DNA from: Gammaproteobacteria bacterium
GTDB taxonomy: Bacteria > Pseudomonadota > Gammaproteobacteria > Pseudomonadales > Azotimanducaceae
DNA: 53,525 nt
Direction: 5' to 3'
NCBI GenBank assembly: GCA_012960535.1
Contig: DUBB01000052.1
Location: 457-53,981 of the forward strand
The number at the start of each line of letters is the position of its first letter. The first letter of the stretch is position 1. This document shows, piece by piece, positions 16,416 through 26,703 of this stretch. The position numbers and the translations under genes were made by a program. The notes below the pieces were generated by a model that searched no databases, was not told the origin of the DNA, and worked only from the letters and a program-made list of their open reading frames with translations.

Positions 16416-16570
16416 GATCTTAAAATGCCTGTACAGGATTACCTGTAATTCCTTGTGAACCAACGTACAATACGCTAAATCGAGGTCAAGACCTCAGCAA
16501 ATTTGTAACTATTCTAATTTTACGAGGGCCGAAAGTCACCCAACCTCGGTGGGTGATGCTGAACCAACTC
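16416..16570. promoter_or_regulatory. Divergent control region between the TPR gene and hemA
   Basis: It contains a perfect palindrome GAGGTC-AA-GACCTC (16482-16495), a possible operator shared by the divergent genes, and a hairpin TCACCCA/TGGGTGA (16536-16556) immediately before hemA. I could not assign confident -35/-10 pairs for either gene. Confidence 0.45.
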
Positions 16571-17833
16571 ATGAATCTGACCTTACTGGGCATCAATCAT
16601 CAGAGCGCGCCAATCGCATTAAGGGAGAAGATCGCCTTCGGGCCAGAGCAACTCAAATTAGCACTCGCCAATTTGAAGGCAGAACTGAGCCTGGACGAAG
16701 TGGTTATCCTGTCTACCTGCAATAGAACCGAAATCATTGCCTCAGGATCATCGCTTGCGCCAGGTAAAATCAGAGACTGGTTAGCGCAGTACCACGGACT
16801 GGAATTCCATGAACTGGAAGGCAGCGATTATCACTTCGTCAATGAACAGGTAGTGCAACACCTGATGCGAGTCGCCTCGGGACTGGATTCCATGGTGCTC
16901 GGTGAGCCCCAGATTTTCGGACAGGTCAAAACTGCCTTTGCCAATTCACAGGCGGCCTCTACCCTGGGCGCAAACCTGCAGCAGGTGGCTCAGGCGACTT
17001 TCCGTACTGCAAAACGAGTACGAACGGAAACCAGCGTGGGCCGCCATGTCATTTCTGCTCCATCAACCGCCATCAATCTAGCCAAACGCCTGTTTACCGA
17101 TATATCCAGTTGCAGCGCCTTACTTGTGGGTGTCAATGAAATGATCGAATTATCTGCAAAACACCTGACCGAGGCAGGGGTCAAGCAAATAACCATTGCC
17201 AACCGGACTCTGGATCATGCAAGGCCACTGGCGGATCAAGTCAAGGCACAGATCATTGAATTGAACATGATCCCTGAACAGATCATCAATACAGATATCA
17301 TCATTACTGCTACCGCCAGCAGCCAGCCCATTATAACCAAAGATTCCATTGAACAAGCGCTGATCCAACGCAAGCACAAGCCCATATTCATGGTCGACCT
17401 GGCCGTCCCACGAGACATCGAAGCCACCGTGGCTAACCTTAGGGACGCTTACCTGTACAGCCTTGACGATCTGCAGGAGATGATCGAGGAAAACCTAGCC
17501 CATAGACTGGCTGCCGCTGAGGAAGCAGAAAAGGTAGTACAAACTTCATTGACTCAATTTCTAGCTGAATTACGCAGCCGGGATGCTGTGGATACCCTGG
17601 TTTCGTTCCGCCAACAGATCGACTCTCTGAAAAACAAGGAACTGGAAAAGGCAATTTCGCGCCTGCAACAAGGGGACTCTGCACACCAGGTACTGACTCA
17701 ATTCGCAAATCAGTTTACTCAGAAACTGACCCACGGACCCAGCCTGGAGATTAAAAAGGCCGCTGCTGAAGGTGAAATGGAATTGATCTCAGCCATCAGC
17801 AAACTGTTCAACCTAGCCGGCAGGGATGAGTAA
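16571..17833 (+). CDS. hemA: Glutamyl-tRNA reductase
   Basis: HemA reduces glutamyl-tRNA with NADPH to glutamate-1-semialdehyde, the first committed step of C5 tetrapyrrole synthesis. The catalytic Cys is residue 50 in STCNRTE, and [18 protein letters not shown] follows. The start [10 protein letters not shown] puts that Cys at 50, as in E. coli; earlier in-frame GTG and ATG (16553, 16556) lie within a hairpin. The usual GAGEM of the NADPH fold reads GVNEM here, an unusual change. The stop overlaps prfA by one base (TAATG), so the two are coupled. Confidence 0.96.
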   Translation: MNLTLLGINHQSAPIALREKIAFGPEQLKLALANLKAELSLDEVVILSTCNRTEIIASGSSLAPGKIRDWLAQYHGLEFHELEGSDYHFVNEQVVQHLMRVASGLDSMVLGEPQIFGQVKTAFANSQAASTLGANLQQVAQATFRTAKRVRTETSVGRHVISAPSTAINLAKRLFTDISSCSALLVGVNEMIELSAKHLTEAGVKQITIANRTLDHARPLADQVKAQIIELNMIPEQIINTDIIITATASSQPIITKDSIEQALIQRKHKPIFMVDLAVPRDIEATVANLRDAYLYSLDDLQEMIEENLAHRLAAAEEAEKVVQTSLTQFLAELRSRDAVDTLVSFRQQIDSLKNKELEKAISRLQQGDSAHQVLTQFANQFTQKLTHGPSLEIKKAAAEGEMELISAISKLFNLAGRDE

Positions 17834-18933
17834 TGAAAGCATCACTGAAAACCAAATTAAATCAAGTGGTCGAACGCTTCGAAGAATTATCGGCTCTATT
17901 GAGTGATTCTGAAACCATAGCAAACCAGGATCGTTTCAGGGCTTACTCAAAAGAATACTCTGAAATTGAACCCGTCGTGCAAAACTACCAGGACTACCAG
18001 AAAACGGAAAAATTGATCACTGAAGCGCAGCTCATGCTAGCAGATGAAGATCCCGATATCCGTCAGATGGCTCAGGAAGAATTAGCTGAACTGGAACCGA
18101 CCCTCAATGATCTTGGCCAGCAACTGCAGATCCGACTTCTACCCAAAGACCCCAACGACGGTAATAATATTTTCCTTGAAATCAGGGCGGGAACAGGCGG
18201 CGACGAGGCTGCTATTTTTGCCGGTGACCTACTCAAGATGTACCTACGTTACGCCGAGAGCATGAACTGGCAGGTTGAAATCCTCAATGAACGGGAAGGA
18301 GAACATGGTGGCTATAAAGAAGTCATCGCCAGAATTGAAGGCAAGCAGGTATACGGCAACCTGAAGTTTGAATCTGGTGCTCATCGCGTACAACGTGTAC
18401 CGCAGACCGAATCCCAGGGTAGAATTCATACGTCTGCGTGTACCGTCGCCGTGCTTCCTGAAATCAACGATATAGATGCCATAGAGATTGAAAAGAGCGA
18501 CCTTCGAATCGATACTTACCGGGCCAGTGGTGCTGGCGGCCAGCACGTTAATAAGACAGATTCTGCCGTACGACTGACTCATATACCCAGCGGACTGGTG
18601 GTCGAATGCCAGGATGAAAGATCACAACACAAGAATAAAGCCAGAGCCATGAGCCTGCTGCAGTCAAGGCTGCTAGATAAAGCTCAATCAGAGCAATTCC
18701 AGGAGCAAGCCGAAAGAAGAAAAATTCAGGTCGGCAGCGGCGATCGTTCTGAGAAGATCAGAACTTATAATTTCCCCGATGGCAGAGTCACAGATCATCG
18801 TATCAACCTAACGCTACATCGACTCACGCAAATCATGGCAGGCGAATTAAGCCCCATTGTTGATCAATTGCTGCAGGAATATCAAGCAGATCAGCTGAAT
18901 TCCCTGGGACTGGATAACGAGGCTGATGTCTGA
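17833..18933 (+). CDS. prfA: Peptide chain release factor 1
   Basis: RF1 ends translation at UAA and UAG. The 366 residues contain the codon-reading motif PQT at 190-192 (PxT, as expected of RF1 rather than the SPF of RF2) and the universally conserved GGQ at 235-237 in SGAGGQHVN, whose Gln is methylated by PrmC. The next gene encodes that methylase and overlaps by eight bases; hemA precedes with a one-base overlap, so hemA-prfA-prmC form one coupled operon. Confidence 0.99.
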   Translation: MKASLKTKLNQVVERFEELSALLSDSETIANQDRFRAYSKEYSEIEPVVQNYQDYQKTEKLITEAQLMLADEDPDIRQMAQEELAELEPTLNDLGQQLQIRLLPKDPNDGNNIFLEIRAGTGGDEAAIFAGDLLKMYLRYAESMNWQVEILNEREGEHGGYKEVIARIEGKQVYGNLKFESGAHRVQRVPQTESQGRIHTSACTVAVLPEINDIDAIEIEKSDLRIDTYRASGAGGQHVNKTDSAVRLTHIPSGLVVECQDERSQHKNKARAMSLLQSRLLDKAQSEQFQEQAERRKIQVGSGDRSEKIRTYNFPDGRVTDHRINLTLHRLTQIMAGELSPIVDQLLQEYQADQLNSLGLDNEADV

Positions 18934-19747
18934 ATCCATACAGACACTAATTAATTCAAGCAGGGAACTATTGCCTGCTTCGGACTCACCAAGGATTGAC
19001 TGCGAACTATTGCTTTGCCTGTGCCTCGGGCAGAATCGTGCCCAGTTGATTGCTCGAAGCGACCAGATACTAACAACACGGCAATACAGACAACTCTGCA
19101 GCCTTTTGAAAAGAAGGCAGGAAGGCGAGCCCATAGCGTATATTCAGGGTTTTCAGGAATTCTGGGGAAGATCTTTCATGGTCGACAGGCATACCCTTAT
19201 CCCGCGCCCGGATACAGAGTTGCTAGTTGAAATCATCCTCAATCGATTCGACCCTAGCTCTAGGAAAGTAATAGATCTTGGTACGGGCTCCGGCGCTCTT
19301 GCGGTGACTATTAAACAGGAACGCAGCAACTGGCAGGTACTCGCAACTGACATCAGTGCGGCAACGCTTAACATGGCAAAACAGAATACCCTGATTAATT
19401 CCCCTATCGATTTCCTCCAGGGAAACTGGCTTGATTGTATTGGCCATGCCTGTATCGACTTAATTGTGGCAAACCCACCGTACATTGCCAGTACAGATCC
19501 CCATCTAACCCAGCTTCGATATGAACCGAGAAATGCGCTAGTGTCTGCAGGTAATGGCTTGCGCGACCTCGCGACAATCATAGAGCAGTCGGTCCGGGTG
19601 CTATCAGCCGGTGGTAGCCTGCTCTTAGAACACGGCTACAGCCAGCAGCCTGAAGTCGAAAACCTTATGAAGGCAGTTGGCTTTGTAACAGAGAAGTTTA
19701 ATGATCTCAATGACCAGCCCCGAGCAATGATCGGATACAGGGAATAA
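18926..19747 (+). CDS. prmC: Release factor glutamine N5-methyltransferase
   Basis: PrmC methylates the Gln of GGQ in RF1 and RF2. It has the SAM-binding motif DLGTGSGAL at 117-125 and the catalytic NPPY at 183-186, plus the N-terminal helical domain that recognises release factors. Length 273 is typical. It begins inside the end of prfA and is followed after four bases by the TTG-started ThiF-family gene. Confidence 0.98.
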   Translation: MSESIQTLINSSRELLPASDSPRIDCELLLCLCLGQNRAQLIARSDQILTTRQYRQLCSLLKRRQEGEPIAYIQGFQEFWGRSFMVDRHTLIPRPDTELLVEIILNRFDPSSRKVIDLGTGSGALAVTIKQERSNWQVLATDISAATLNMAKQNTLINSPIDFLQGNWLDCIGHACIDLIVANPPYIASTDPHLTQLRYEPRNALVSAGNGLRDLATIIEQSVRVLSAGGSLLLEHGYSQQPEVENLMKAVGFVTEKFNDLNDQPRAMIGYRE

Positions 19748-19751
19748 AACG

Positions 19752-20495
19752 TTGATAGACGATGAATTATTGCGGTACAGCCGACACATTCTGCTTCCTG
19801 AAATAGATGTGTCCGGCCAGGAAAAACTGTTAGCTGCTCATGTCGCTATAATCGGTATTGGTGGCCTGGGTAGCCCGGTTGCGCTGTACCTGGCAAGCTC
19901 GGGTATCGGCAAGCTTTCCTTGATTGATTTCGACTCTGTGGACTTAAGCAACCTGCAAAGACAGATTATTCACGATACCGATCACCTGGGTACCACTAAA
20001 GTTTCATCGGCCCAGGGCAAATTAGCCGCACTTAACCCTGGAACTTCTGTTCAAGTCTATGCCGAGAAACTTTCGGATTTAGAAATCAGTGCTTTAATCA
20101 AGGAAGTCGACGCAGTCGTGGACTGTACCGATAACTTCGCCACTCGTTTGACGATCAACCAGGCCTGTGTCCAACATCAGGTGCCACTTATTTCAGGAGC
20201 GGCTATTCGCATGGAAGGCCAACTCATGGTTTACGATCCGAGCATAGCGAATGCGCCCTGTTATGCCTGCCTGTACCAAAATACAGCCGAACTGGACCTG
20301 AATTGCGCAACCACCGGTGTGGCAGCCCCACTGGTGGGCATAATAGGCAGTATGCAGGCCATGGAAACGTTGAAAATTCTAGTCGGCTTTGGCGAGCCAG
20401 CGACTGGATCGCTGCTAATCTTTGATGCTGCGAACACGCAGTGGCAACGATTTCGGGTTAACAGGCGAGCAGACTGCCCTGCCTGTGGAGACTAG
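19752..20495 (+). CDS. moeB: ThiF/MoeB/HesA-type adenylyltransferase
   Basis: This E1-like enzyme adenylates the C-terminal glycine of a ubiquitin-fold sulfur carrier (MoaD or ThiS). Features are the nucleotide loop IGIGGLGSP (34-42), zinc cysteines CYAC (170, 173) and CPAC (242, 245), and Cys185 in the NCATTGVAAPLVG loop. The TTG start has AGGGAA about 8 bases upstream. In pseudomonads the gene in this position is called moeB; sequence alone does not separate MoeB from ThiF, so the partner protein is uncertain. Confidence 0.92.
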   Translation: MIDDELLRYSRHILLPEIDVSGQEKLLAAHVAIIGIGGLGSPVALYLASSGIGKLSLIDFDSVDLSNLQRQIIHDTDHLGTTKVSSAQGKLAALNPGTSVQVYAEKLSDLEISALIKEVDAVVDCTDNFATRLTINQACVQHQVPLISGAAIRMEGQLMVYDPSIANAPCYACLYQNTAELDLNCATTGVAAPLVGIIGSMQAMETLKILVGFGEPATGSLLIFDAANTQWQRFRVNRRADCPACGD

Positions 20496-20521
20496 AATTA
20501 AACCTGTTTGACCGGATTAAG

Positions 20522-21481
20522 CTAGAACAATTCTCCATTTGCCTGCAGGTCAGCATGATACGATGACCTCACCAGCGGTCCGCTGGCTACGCTGGAAAAC
20601 CCCAATTCTCTGGCCATTTCACCCAGTTTCGAAAATTCATCCGGATGAACAAACCTTGACACCGGAAGATGGTCTTTACTCGGCTGAAGATATTGGCCCA
20701 GCGTGAGCATGTCGACACTATGTTCGCGCAAATCGGTCATAACCGCCTCTATCTCAGAAATTTCCTCACCCAGCCCCAGCATCAAACCTGACTTGGTGGT
20801 GACCTCGGTTTGTAACTGCTTATATCGTTGCAGGAGTTGCAGGGACCAGGAATAATCGGCCCCCGGCCGGGCCTGCTTGTACAGTCGCGGCACAGTTTCG
20901 AGATTATGATTAAACACGTCGGGTGGTGTCTGCTGCAGTATACCTAGTGCGATATCCATTCGGCCCCTAAAATCCGGCACTAACACTTCCAGACGCGTTT
21001 TCGGATTGGACTGACGAACAGCTCTGATACAGGCAGCGAAGTGGCCTGCACCGCTATCCTTCAAATCATCTCTATCCACCGATGTCACCACCACGTAATT
21101 AAGCTTCAACTCCTGTACTGCCGCTGCCAACTGCTGCGGTTCGTCTGGATCAAGCGGATTGGGTTTACCATGCGCGACGTCGCAGAAAGGACACCGCCTG
21201 GTACAGATTTCCCCCATGATCATGAAAGTTGCCGTGCCATGAGCGAAACACTCAGAAAGGTTGGGGCAGCTAGCCTCCTCACACACCGAAGCCAGCTGAC
21301 GCTTACGCAATATGGCCTTGATCCGCGCCACCTTCGGGTCGGCGCTAATCCTGATGCGCAGCCAGTCAGGTTTTCTCTGGATCACTGTCGAAGGCACGAC
21401 TTTTACCGGTATTCTACGGACCTTGTCTGCGCCTCGAAGTTTTTCACCCTGAATCAGACGATTTCTATCTTTAGAACCCAT
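20522..21481 (-). CDS. lipA: Lipoyl synthase
   Basis: LipA is a radical-SAM enzyme that inserts two sulfurs into octanoyl groups on lipoyl domains. Two [4Fe-4S] clusters are marked by Cys67, Cys72 and Cys78 in [12 protein letters not shown] and by the radical-SAM Cys93, Cys97 and Cys100 in CTRRCPFC; the C-terminal [10 protein letters not shown] supplies the serine ligand. The ATG chosen has GGAGG 9 bases upstream and overlaps the end of lipB by 11 bases; a longer frame begins 20 codons earlier without such a site. Confidence 0.98.
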   Translation of the reverse strand: MGSKDRNRLIQGEKLRGADKVRRIPVKVVPSTVIQRKPDWLRIRISADPKVARIKAILRKRQLASVCEEASCPNLSECFAHGTATFMIMGEICTRRCPFCDVAHGKPNPLDPDEPQQLAAAVQELKLNYVVVTSVDRDDLKDSGAGHFAACIRAVRQSNPKTRLEVLVPDFRGRMDIALGILQQTPPDVFNHNLETVPRLYKQARPGADYSWSLQLLQRYKQLQTEVTTKSGLMLGLGEEISEIEAVMTDLREHSVDMLTLGQYLQPSKDHLPVSRFVHPDEFSKLGEMARELGFSSVASGPLVRSSYHADLQANGELF

Positions 21482-22139
21482 GGTACCAATCCTCCGGTGT
21501 TTTATGCCGATAAGCAAACTGTTGCAGAAGTCGTTGTGCAAGGTCCTGCTTCAAATCTGCCATAGCAATCTCAAAGCCCAAACCAAATAAATCCTGCATA
21601 GCTAATCCTGGGAAACCACAGGGGTTAATACGTGAATACGGCTCAAGATCCATTTTAACATTCAAGCTCAGGCCATGATAAGCACAACTGCGGCTTACTC
21701 TGAGCCCCAGAGAGCAGACTTTCGCGCCTGCAACATAAACCCCCGGCGCTGATTTTTTCGCTTCAGCAGGCAAACCATAAGAGCCTAGCAGGTCAATCAC
21801 TGCCGACTCGATACCATCTACCACCTGGCGGACACCAAGCCCCTTTCTCTTTAAATCAAATAAAAGATAAACCACCAGCTGACCGGGTCCATGATAAGTC
21901 ACCTGGCCGCCACGATCAGACTGAACTACCGGGATATCTCCGGGTGCCAGTATATGCTGCGGCCTACTATTCTGGCCCAGCGAAAATACGCGGTCGTGTT
22001 CCAACATCCAGAGCTCATCCACACTACTTTCAGTTCTTTGCCGCGTAAAATTCTTCTGCCGCATCAGGGTATCGGCGTAATCCAAGCAATTGAGATCACG
22101 GATCACTACAGTTTCCATCAAGGGAGTTTTCACTGGCAT
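21471..22139 (-). CDS. lipB: Octanoyl-[acyl-carrier-protein]:protein N-octanoyltransferase
   Basis: LipB moves octanoyl from ACP to lipoyl domains, supplying the LipA substrate. The catalytic pair is Lys140 in [11 protein letters not shown] and Cys174 in [24 protein letters not shown] is the other signature. Length 222 is normal. It starts three bases after the DUF493 gene stop and overlaps lipA, so the three are translated from one message. A second in-frame ATG seven codons on (METVVIRDL) is a possible alternative start. Confidence 0.98.
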   Translation of the reverse strand: MPVKTPLMETVVIRDLNCLDYADTLMRQKNFTRQRTESSVDELWMLEHDRVFSLGQNSRPQHILAPGDIPVVQSDRGGQVTYHGPGQLVVYLLFDLKRKGLGVRQVVDGIESAVIDLLGSYGLPAEAKKSAPGVYVAGAKVCSLGLRVSRSCAYHGLSLNVKMDLEPYSRINPCGFPGLAMQDLFGLGFEIAMADLKQDLAQRLLQQFAYRHKTPEDWYHGF

Positions 22140-22142
22140 AAT

Positions 22143-22406
22143 CTACAGGACCATTCGCACCGCTTTCAACTGCTTCAAATCAACAAACATTAATTTTATC
22201 TGCTGTTCACTCAGGGCCCAGAAATTGATGGTTAAAGCTTCATACTTACCATGCCGGCTCGGTCGCAGTGAGGTATTAGCCAAATTGCAATTCGTATCAT
22301 AACGATTGACAATATTCAGTACCTGATCTGCAAAACAGGGTGTGGCCTCACCGATAATCTTTATCGGGTAGTCGCAAGGGAATTCGATTTTTGGCGGCTC
22401 ATCCAT
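22143..22406 (-). CDS. ybeD: DUF493 family protein YbeD
   Basis: An 87-residue protein with the DUF493 pattern: IEFPCDYPIKIIGEAT at the start, then a region ending VRMVL, consistent with the small ferredoxin-like fold of E. coli YbeD. Its role is not settled; an allosteric regulatory part in lipoate metabolism has been suggested because it always lies between dacA and lipB, as it does here (six bases after dacA, three before lipB). Confidence 0.93.
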   Translation of the reverse strand: MDEPPKIEFPCDYPIKIIGEATPCFADQVLNIVNRYDTNCNLANTSLRPSRHGKYEALTINFWALSEQQIKLMFVDLKQLKAVRMVL

Positions 22407-22412
22407 AGAAAA

Positions 22413-23579
22413 CTACAAGGCCGACGTATCGCCGGAAATCAATTCCGTGAAAATTAATGATAGTTCGTCCCAAACCCAACCAAAAAACCCTGCTTCGGCA
22501 ACATCATTGAGGGCCAATACGCGCATTTCTGAAAGAATTTCACCCTCCAAAGTTAATGTCAGCGTCCCTAACGCCTGACCCCGCGTCAATGGTGCCCTGA
22601 TAATCGGATCTACCTGAATACTGGCAGTAAGCTGATCGCGCTGCCCGCGTGGAATTGTGATTGCCAGATCCTCTTCAATACCCAGTTGAATAGATTCGTG
22701 AAGACCTCCCCAGACTCTCACTTTACGTAAGTTGTCCTGAGCTTTGTACAAAGAAACGGTTTCATAAAATCGAAACCCGTAGGTCAGTAACTTCTGCGTT
22801 TCACTGGCCCTGGTTCGTTCCGAGGACGCCCCCATCACAACTGATATCAATCTCATGCCTTTCTGCTGCGAAGAAGCCACCAGACAATAGCCGGCAGCTT
22901 TGGTATGGCCTGTCTTGACACCATCAACCGTCTCACTCCTGAACAACAGGGAATTCCGGTTAGCCTGCCTGATATCATTATAAGTGAAGTACTTTTCCTG
23001 ATAAGTCTTATAGTGTTCCGGATAGCGCTGAATGAGCGCTGATGTCAATATAGCCAGATCAGCTGCTGTTGTATAGTGCGCTTCATCGGGCAACCCAGTT
23101 GCGTTCCTAAACTGGCTATTATGCATCCCTAACCCTTCGGCTAGTTGGTTCATCATTTCAGCAAATGTCTGTTCGCTACCGGCAATAAATTCAGCCATTG
23201 CCACACTTGCATCATTTCCGGATTGAATAATAATGCCTCGTAACAGATCCTCCACTGAAACTTGGGTACCTTCCTGTATGAACATTCTGGACCCTTCCAT
23301 CCTCCAGGCATTAACGCTCACCGGAACTAAATCACTCAGACTGATCCTACCCTGCTCGATCTCTGAGGCTATTACATAGCTGGTCATTATTTTCGTCAGG
23401 CTGGCGGGAGGTAATCTCACCTGGGCATTATGATCAGCAAGAATCTTCCCGGTGGTCGAATCAATTAGAATGTAGCTTTCAACCGCCAACTGGGGTGCTG
23501 ACGGAATAATCACCGATGCTGCTATGGACTCGAGCGACCAAAACATAAGCGTTAGAAATACTATTTTTAACATTTTCAT
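22413..23579 (-). CDS. dacA: D-alanyl-D-alanine carboxypeptidase (PBP5/6 family)
   Basis: A 388-residue low-molecular-weight penicillin-binding protein that trims the terminal D-Ala of peptidoglycan pentapeptides. The three active-site motifs are SLTK (Ser60, Lys63), SGN (120-122) and KTG (222-224). A signal peptide ends near Ser-Ile-Ala-Ala (residues 18-21), the PBP5 C-terminal beta domain follows, and the end FFGWVWDELSLIFTELISG is the amphipathic helix that holds it to the inner membrane. It is part of the elongation and remodelling cluster with rlpA, mltB and rodA. Confidence 0.97.
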   Translation of the reverse strand: MKMLKIVFLTLMFWSLESIAASVIIPSAPQLAVESYILIDSTTGKILADHNAQVRLPPASLTKIMTSYVIASEIEQGRISLSDLVPVSVNAWRMEGSRMFIQEGTQVSVEDLLRGIIIQSGNDASVAMAEFIAGSEQTFAEMMNQLAEGLGMHNSQFRNATGLPDEAHYTTAADLAILTSALIQRYPEHYKTYQEKYFTYNDIRQANRNSLLFRSETVDGVKTGHTKAAGYCLVASSQQKGMRLISVVMGASSERTRASETQKLLTYGFRFYETVSLYKAQDNLRKVRVWGGLHESIQLGIEEDLAITIPRGQRDQLTASIQVDPIIRAPLTRGQALGTLTLTLEGEILSEMRVLALNDVAEAGFFGWVWDELSLIFTELISGDTSAL

Positions 23580-23625
23580 TATCTTCCAGGTATCCGCTTA
23601 TTCTAACTCGAGTTCCTTTATGCTG

Positions 23626-24492
23626 CTAATGGATCTCGACCCTTATCGGCTTATCCAAACCTAATTCTGACAAAATCGAACTTATTCCTGATTCAACCGT
23701 TGCCGACTGAATAGGACCAATCCAGACCTTATTTATACCCAGAGAGTCCATTTCATTTTGCAATACCCTGACCGGCACAGCCAGCCCCTGACTGACTAAC
23801 AAGGTAGCCACCTGATCCCGCAAATGGCCCGCACTAACAGCCAGCTTAAACGCGCCAATCTGCAGATATAGTCTGGCCGTTACCTGCTCGGATTGATCAG
23901 GGACAATCCTGTCGGGATAGTTCAACAAATCCAGCGCCTCAATAACGACAGGGGCAGTCCCTTTACCGGAGAAACCGAGCTTAACCGCAGCGCTATAGGA
24001 AAGATCAATTAAACGATCATCATGGAAGGGGCCACGATCGTTAACCCTGACATCAACTTTTTTCCCATTATCCAGATTAGTCACCCTGACCATCGTTGGC
24101 AACGGCAAGGTTTTGTGGGCTGCCGTAAGCTTATACATATCAAAAACTTCACCATCGGCTGTCAGCCTTCCATGAAATTTTTTGCCATACCAGGACGCTA
24201 CGCCAACCTCCACATACCCCAGACTTTGCTCCATAGTCTCATAGGTATCGCCATAGACAACATAACGATGCTGCCTTGACCGGGCCTGCTGTATTTCCGC
24301 ACTGATGTCATTGGACGATGGCACTAACGGACCGGCCGCAACTGGCGTCGACTCAGCAGGCAGTTCATCAACCACAAGCTCAGGTTGTACCATCATCCTT
24401 GATTGACTTGCTGAGCATGCTGTCAGCATGAGTATAGTGATAACCTGCACCGCTCTTGATAAAGCATACTCTCGCTGCAGTCGAGCTTTCAA
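23626..24492 (-). CDS. rlpA: Septal-ring lytic transglycosylase RlpA, lipoprotein
   Basis: The signal peptide ends with lipobox LMLTAC (Cys26). A double-psi beta-barrel domain follows (VASWYGKKFHGRLTADGE...VRVNDRGPF, about residues 99-165) with the conserved His and Asp used in peptidoglycan cleavage. The C-terminal 75 residues form a SPOR domain that binds denuded glycan (RLYLQIGAF...KVWIGPI). It acts on septal peptidoglycan from the outer membrane. Its start overlaps the mltB stop by four bases (ATGA). Confidence 0.95.
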   Translation of the reverse strand: MKARLQREYALSRAVQVITILMLTACSASQSRMMVQPELVVDELPAESTPVAAGPLVPSSNDISAEIQQARSRQHRYVVYGDTYETMEQSLGYVEVGVASWYGKKFHGRLTADGEVFDMYKLTAAHKTLPLPTMVRVTNLDNGKKVDVRVNDRGPFHDDRLIDLSYSAAVKLGFSGKGTAPVVIEALDLLNYPDRIVPDQSEQVTARLYLQIGAFKLAVSAGHLRDQVATLLVSQGLAVPVRVLQNEMDSLGINKVWIGPIQSATVESGISSILSELGLDKPIRVEIH

Positions 24493-25505
24493 TCAACCTG
24501 CCCATTGAGACCGTCACTCTGCGCCAATTGCTGACTCAACTGAAAAACAGCCATAGCATAAAGCCTGCTATGGTTATATCGGGTGATCACATAGAAATTT
24601 TTCAATCCCAGGAAGTATTCGTTGCCCGCCTTTCCCTGCAGCTTCATTAGACTGACTTCAGCTGTATCTTTCAGATCCGTGCTGACTGTCAGACCGGCAA
24701 GCCTTGCTCCTGCAATCGTCATAGAGGGTTTTAACGATACATTAAAGCTATCACTGGTCAGAGATCCGAGGTCGTCAATTCTCATTACAATTGCCTGCCT
24801 GGCCTGCCAACCATGGGCGTGAAGATAATTCGCGACGCTACCAATCGCATCTATTGGATTGTTCCAGATATCTATCTGACCATCCTGGTCAAAGTCAATG
24901 GCATATCGCCTATAACTACTCGGGATGAATTGTCCCAACCCCATGGCACCAGCATAAGAACCCATCAGCGATGCAGGATCGACCTTCTGTTCTCTTGCGA
25001 GTAACAGCATATGCTTTAATTCACCCTTAAAAAATCGGGCTCTGGGCGGATAATCAAATGCCAGCGTACTCAAAGAATCCAGAACGCGATAACTCCCTGT
25101 GTTTCGCCCATATGAAGTCTCAATACCCAGAATGGCTGAAATAATCTCCGCGGGCACGCCGAACTCTGCTTCGGCTCTTGCCAAGCTGTTACGGTGTGAC
25201 CTGATAAACTCCACACCCTGGAGTAGACGTTTTTTAGTAAGGAAAATATCCTGGTACTTATCCCAATGTAAAACTCGCTCAGCGGGTCGAGAAATAGCGT
25301 CAATAATTCGCTGCTTATACTCAGCCTGGGCAAATAGATCCAGTAACTGTTGCCGGTCAAAGCCTTCCTTTAACACCAAGTCGTCGATAAAGTGCCTGGT
25401 TTCCGGATGCTCCGTATAAGCGGCAGCGGCTACCACCGACAACGAAATACATGCAAAAAACGAACAAAGCATTAACTGTACGGTCCGTTTTGTAATCTGT
25501 TTCAT
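24489..25505 (-). CDS. mltB: Membrane-bound lytic murein transglycosylase B
   Basis: MltB cleaves the glycan strand of peptidoglycan, leaving 1,6-anhydro ends. A Sec-type signal (CSFFACISLSVVAAAA) precedes the mature protein; the catalytic Glu129 lies in ILGIETSYGRNTG and the second motif is GAMGLGQFIPSSYRRYA, followed by IDIWNNPIDAIGSVANYL. No lipobox is evident after the signal, so this may be a soluble periplasmic form like pseudomonad SltB1. It is followed by rlpA with a four-base overlap. Confidence 0.95.
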   Translation of the reverse strand: MKQITKRTVQLMLCSFFACISLSVVAAAAYTEHPETRHFIDDLVLKEGFDRQQLLDLFAQAEYKQRIIDAISRPAERVLHWDKYQDIFLTKKRLLQGVEFIRSHRNSLARAEAEFGVPAEIISAILGIETSYGRNTGSYRVLDSLSTLAFDYPPRARFFKGELKHMLLLAREQKVDPASLMGSYAGAMGLGQFIPSSYRRYAIDFDQDGQIDIWNNPIDAIGSVANYLHAHGWQARQAIVMRIDDLGSLTSDSFNVSLKPSMTIAGARLAGLTVSTDLKDTAEVSLMKLQGKAGNEYFLGLKNFYVITRYNHSRLYAMAVFQLSQQLAQSDGLNGQVD

Positions 25506-25563
25506 AAATGATCGCTCAACTTCCTAAATCTAACTAACGATTGCCGTCTAATCGGTATATGCA

Positions 25564-26703
25564 TCAAAGCGAGATCCGCCTGTGAGCATGAATCGACATC
25601 AGCAGTCCAAACCCGGCGAACAACGTTAACATTGATGTTCCACCATAACTTATCAATGGTAACGGGACCCCTACCACTGGCAAGATACCCGAAACCATGC
25701 CGATGTTCACAAATACATAAATGAAAAACGTAAACGTAACAGTACCAGACACTAAACGTCCAAAAGTATCTTGCGCATTCAATGAAATCAGGATGCCCCT
25801 GAGGGTCAATAAGCCGTACATAAAAAGCAATATAATCACCCCGATGAAGCCAAACTCCTCTGCCAGCACCGCAAGGATAAAATCTGTGGCTCTTTCAGGA
25901 AGAAAATCCAGATGTGATTGCGTACCCTTGAATAGACCCTTGCCGAACCAGCCGCCTGAACCAATGGCAGTGGTCGACTGAATGATATTCCAGCCAGCGC
26001 CCAAAGGGTCACGCTCCGGATCGATTAATGTAAGAATTCTTTGTCTCTGATAATCTCTAATAGTCAACCACAACAGCGGTGCCATTGCTAACACTGCAAC
26101 GCCCAGCGCTGCGACTATCCGCCAGGATATACCCGCAAGCAGCAGGACCAGGAACCCAGATGAAGCGATAATCACGGCTGTGCCTAGATCTGGCTGATCT
26201 GCAATGAGTAAGGTAGGTATTGCAATCATCAGCATGCATATACTGATCTGTTTGCCTCTGGGTGGCAGATGCCGGTCATTCAGGTACCAGGCCAGTACCA
26301 GCGGCAGTGCCAACTTCATCAATTCAGAAGGCTGGAAACTAACCAAGCCAGGAATTCTCAACCAGCGCCTGGAACCATTCACTTCGAAACCGAAAGGATA
26401 AATCAATAACAGCAGGAGGATGCCTCCAACATAGAACCAGGGCGCTAACCTGAGATAGATATGAGGAGGCAGTTGCGCCAGAAAGAACATGACCACGACA
26501 GCAATTCCGATTCGGGCCAGCTGATTTGTAAACAATTCCTGCTGCTGTCCAACGGCACTATACAGAACCACTAAGCCAAACAGGATGATCACTGTAATTA
26601 CAAATACCAGCAGCAAATCCAAATGAATTATCTCGCCAAAACTACGAGTCCTGGTAAATGCCCCTGACGCTTCAGGGAGCCGTCGAAAAAAATCCTGACT
26701 CAT
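25564..26703 (-). CDS. rodA: Peptidoglycan glycosyltransferase RodA (SEDS family)
   Basis: RodA polymerises lipid II glycan chains during cell elongation together with PBP2, encoded just upstream. The 379-residue protein has about ten transmembrane segments and SEDS signatures: LRIPGLVSFQPSELMKLAL, IADQPDLGTAV, GKGLFKGTQSHLDFLPER with the conserved Glu/Asp, and the C-terminal VGVPLPLISYGGTS. Its start overlaps the mrdA stop by four bases, so the two are made together; rod-shaped cells are implied. Confidence 0.98.
   Translation of the reverse strand: MSQDFFRRLPEASGAFTRTRSFGEIIHLDLLLVFVITVIILFGLVVLYSAVGQQQELFTNQLARIGIAVVVMFFLAQLPPHIYLRLAPWFYVGGILLLLLIYPFGFEVNGSRRWLRIPGLVSFQPSELMKLALPLVLAWYLNDRHLPPRGKQISICMLMIAIPTLLIADQPDLGTAVIIASSGFLVLLLAGISWRIVAALGVAVLAMAPLLWLTIRDYQRQRILTLIDPERDPLGAGWNIIQSTTAIGSGGWFGKGLFKGTQSHLDFLPERATDFILAVLAEEFGFIGVIILLFMYGLLTLRGILISLNAQDTFGRLVSGTVTFTFFIYVFVNIGMVSGILPVVGVPLPLISYGGTSMLTLFAGFGLLMSIHAHRRISL

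Noticed and set aside
19153..19581. Leftward 142-codon frame opposite prmC
   Set aside because: Antisense to the conserved methyltransferase core; no family resemblance.
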